Source: JAQUCI01 sp034932685 (lineage in GTDB: Bacteria > Bacillota_I > Bacilli_A > Erysipelotrichales > Erysipelotrichaceae). Taken from it: DNA of 35,469 bases. The position numbers and the translations under genes are program-made. The DNA lies in NCBI GenBank assembly GCA_034932685.1, contig JAYFOM010000048.1, positions 1-35,469 on the forward strand. Direction: 5' to 3'. The notes beneath the pieces are model-generated. The model saw only the letters and a program-made list of their open reading frames with translations, made no database searches and was not told the origin of the DNA. Numbering within the stretch: the first letter of the stretch is position 1; each line of letters starts with the position of its first letter. Below are positions 34,169 to 35,469 of the stretch, in pieces.

Positions 34169-34846
34169 TTATCTTCTATTACGACTACCTGAAAGTAGTA
34201 TTATGCGCAAGATTTGTAGAAGTGTCGCAAGCAAAGCGGCAATATACGTAAAAGCCGCAGCCGATAACATCGCTTTCGCTGCACTTTGTTCTTCTCTGTT
34301 AACAATTCCATCCGCCAACAAAAGATTTAAGGCGCGACTAGAAGCATTTAACTCTACAGGAAGCGTAACCAACTGAAACAAGGCGATGACGCCTAACATG
34401 CCAAGACCAATCCAAACCAACAATTCGAAAGAAGCGACAAGACCAATAAAACAAACGATCCAACCAAAGTTTCCCGAAACGATCGCAAATGGAAGTATAG
34501 CATTACGAACTATGATTGCGCTGTAATTTTCAGCATGCTGGATAGCATGCGAAACTTCATGCGCTGCCACCGCAACAGACGCAATAGATGGTTCCGAATA
34601 AACTCTAGGCGAAAGAAATACAGTTCTATTTCTAGGATCATAATGATCGCTCAGCATGCTGTTCTTGCTAACTTTAACAGCGACATCACTTAATCCATTA
34701 TCGTCTAAGATCTGACGAGCTACCTGCGCACCATTCATCCTACTGCTTGTTTCTATTCGGCTATATCGATCATATGAACCCTTGACCTTAGCTTGAGCCC
34801 AAAAGACAAGACCAATTGCCGCAAAATATAAGAGATATTGTTCCAT
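34169..34846 (-). CDS. YugP-like membrane zinc metalloprotease
   Basis: A 225-residue protein of the Zn_peptidase_2 (YugP) family. It has an N-terminal membrane helix (about 3-20), a soluble part ending in the zinc motif HEVSH (96-100, with AIQH following), and three C-terminal helices (about 115-135, 140-165, 200-218). The downstream GIVNREEQSAAKAML region is characteristic. Start ATG 34846 is preceded by AGGAGG at good spacing; an upstream open frame is not used. A strong promoter lies at 34868-34896. Function in Bacillota is unknown beyond predicted membrane proteolysis. Confidence 0.92.
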   Translation of the reverse strand: MEQYLLYFAAIGLVFWAQAKVKGSYDRYSRIETSSRMNGAQVARQILDDNGLSDVAVKVSKNSMLSDHYDPRNRTVFLSPRVYSEPSIASVAVAAHEVSHAIQHAENYSAIIVRNAILPFAIVSGNFGWIVCFIGLVASFELLVWIGLGMLGVIALFQLVTLPVELNASSRALNLLLADGIVNREEQSAAKAMLSAAAFTYIAALLATLLQILRIILLSGSRNRR

Positions 34847-34867
34847 TAAATTTCCTCCTATGTGTGA

Positions 34868-34896
34868 ATTATAGTATAAGCCGTGACGTATATCAA
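34868..34896 (-). promoter_or_regulatory. Sigma-A promoter of the membrane protease gene
   Basis: TTGATA (34896-34891), 17-base spacer, TATAAT (34873-34868). The start site would be near 34861, about 15 bases before ATG. It lies back to back with the tmRNA promoter. Confidence 0.75.
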
Positions 34897-34924
34897 CATA
34901 AGCGCAACTACCCAAGCAATCAAG

Positions 34925-34953
34925 TTGACTCACTAATGCATTTATATTATACT
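34925..34953 (+). promoter_or_regulatory. Sigma-A promoter of the tmRNA gene
   Basis: TTGACT (34925-34930), 17-base spacer, TATACT (34948-34953). A start near 34960 gives a 12-base 5' extension removed by RNase P, as is usual for tmRNA precursors. Confidence 0.7.
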
Positions 34954-34971
34954 ATGATTGCTCTCAAATAT

Positions 34972-35321
34972 GGGGGTGTCATGGTTTCGACAGGATCATG
35001 TTTGATTCAAACTGCAGTGGAGTGATTACCTAATAATCAAACAAAAATAACTGGAAACAGAAATTTAGCTTTCGCTGCTTAATTAGTCAACAATAGACTT
35101 CAGCGCGCTTCTGATGATTGACCATTGGTCATCAACCTAGCGTCAGAAACAATGGTTAAGCGTATTTGATCTTCTGTAAAGATACGTCGAAAACCTAACA
35201 GAAGACCCGTAATTGATGTTGTCTGTTACTAACTCTTACGGTAAACACAACAGACTAAACTGTAGACGTTTGAATGTGGGACTTTTCTTGGACAGGAGTT
35301 CGACTCTCCTCACCTCCACCA
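34972..35321 (+). ncRNA. ssrA: Transfer-messenger RNA (tmRNA)
   Basis: A 350-base RNA that rescues stalled ribosomes and tags their products. The 5' end GGGGGTGTCATGGTTTCGACAGG and the 3' end with GTTCGACTCTCC, CACCTCC and CCA are the conserved tRNA-like parts; acceptor pairing GGGGGTG / CACCTCC includes the alanine G3-U70 pair. The reading frame ends TTA GCT TTC GCT GCT TAA (about 35068-35083), so the tag ends in Leu-Ala-Phe-Ala-Ala, the typical degradation signal of this group. The preceding codons in frame read Gly-Asn-Arg-Asn; the resume codon is not certain. The region after it forms the usual pseudoknots. SmpB is encoded at 27728-28177. Confidence 0.96.
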
Positions 35322-35401
35322 TAAAGCAATGAAATGGCTTCCATTTATTGGAGAAAAGGTATAATTAATATACCCACTCTAATTGAAGGGAGCATTTTTA
35401 A

Positions 35402-35469
35402 ATGAGAATAACAATAGAAGAAAAACTTAAGATGTGCGAAGAACATGTTTTGAATGGTAAATCCTTATC
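35402..35469 (+). mobile_element. Start of a transposase-like gene (partial, runs off the window)
   Basis: From ATG 35402 the frame reads MRITIEEKLKMCEEHVLNGKSL and is cut by the window edge. The pattern resembles the helix-turn-helix N-terminus of IS3-type OrfA/transposase proteins (EEKLKxxEEHxxxGKS). AAGGGAG about ten bases before ATG is a good ribosome site and TATAAT occurs at 35360-35365. It begins only 80 bases after the tmRNA, a common site for mobile DNA. Only 22 codons are visible, so identity is tentative. Confidence 0.45.

Noticed and set aside
34530..34665. Repeated AGCATGC palindromes inside the membrane protease gene
   Set aside because: They are few, unevenly spaced and within conserved coding sequence, so chance codon use explains them.
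1..35469. CRISPR array or rRNA operon
   Set aside because: No regularly spaced direct repeats and no conserved rRNA segments were found on either strand.

Overview
The window comes from a low-GC bacterium of the Bacillota/Mycoplasmatota type (Erysipelotrichia-, Acholeplasma- or Izemoplasma-like). Genes are AT-rich with strong AGGAGG-type ribosome sites. TGA is used as a stop (for example at 12594 and 17847) and tryptophan is TGG, so this is the standard code and not the Mycoplasma code. tRNAs encode their CCA. Gene content (KtrAB, LemA/DUF2207, YugP, SmpB/tmRNA, cupin-type phosphoglucose isomerase, tdh-kbl) fits this group. The exact genus cannot be named from the sequence alone.

Layout. 1-621: truncated IS30-type transposase. 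809-1511: GC-richer, apparently decayed DNA. 1512-5485: a two-gene Gabija-type anti-phage operon (OLD-family ATPase/TOPRIM nuclease plus UvrD-like helicase), visibly richer in GC than the rest and probably acquired. 5713-6900: an AraC/GyrI-like regulator flanked by two related long hairpins. 6932-13118: a cyclic-di-GMP signalling block made of a membrane PAS-EAL phosphodiesterase on the minus strand and, divergently, a B12-binding protein with the full CarH photoreceptor motif set, a diguanylate cyclase and a small membrane protein in one tightly packed operon. 13273-17214: DUF5050 surface protein, leaderless-type 5'-nucleotidase, DUF6440 and a small membrane protein. 17306-19481 (minus): cupin glucose-6-phosphate isomerase overlapping an unknown membrane protein. 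19603-22070: a 32-bp perfect palindrome with an FNR-type core in front of a Ric-like di-iron repair protein, a CPG-motif P1B ATPase and a free HMA metallochaperone.

22115-26323 (minus): tRNA-Ala(GGC), KtrA/KtrB potassium uptake, an ABC-2 exporter and tRNA-Arg(CCT), the last only 18 bases ahead of the exporter. 26424-29226: M20 amidohydrolase, SmpB, and a zinc-ribbon membrane protein. 29252-31737 (minus): DUF2207 and LemA. 31882-34105: threonine catabolism (tdh-kbl). 34169-34846 (minus): YugP-like membrane zinc protease. 34972-35321: tmRNA, followed at the right edge by the start of another transposase-like gene.

The most interesting stretch is 10441-13118. A cobalamin protein carrying W-x9-EH, the His directly after the Trp, and E-x-H-x-x-G has no DNA-binding domain and is translated just ahead of a cyclase with an intact AGDEF site and no visible inhibitory site, with a matching phosphodiesterase next door. 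The inference is light (or B12) control of cyclic-di-GMP. Second is the FNR-palindrome/Ric/P-type ATPase/HMA cassette, which looks like a combined iron-sulfur repair and metal export unit.
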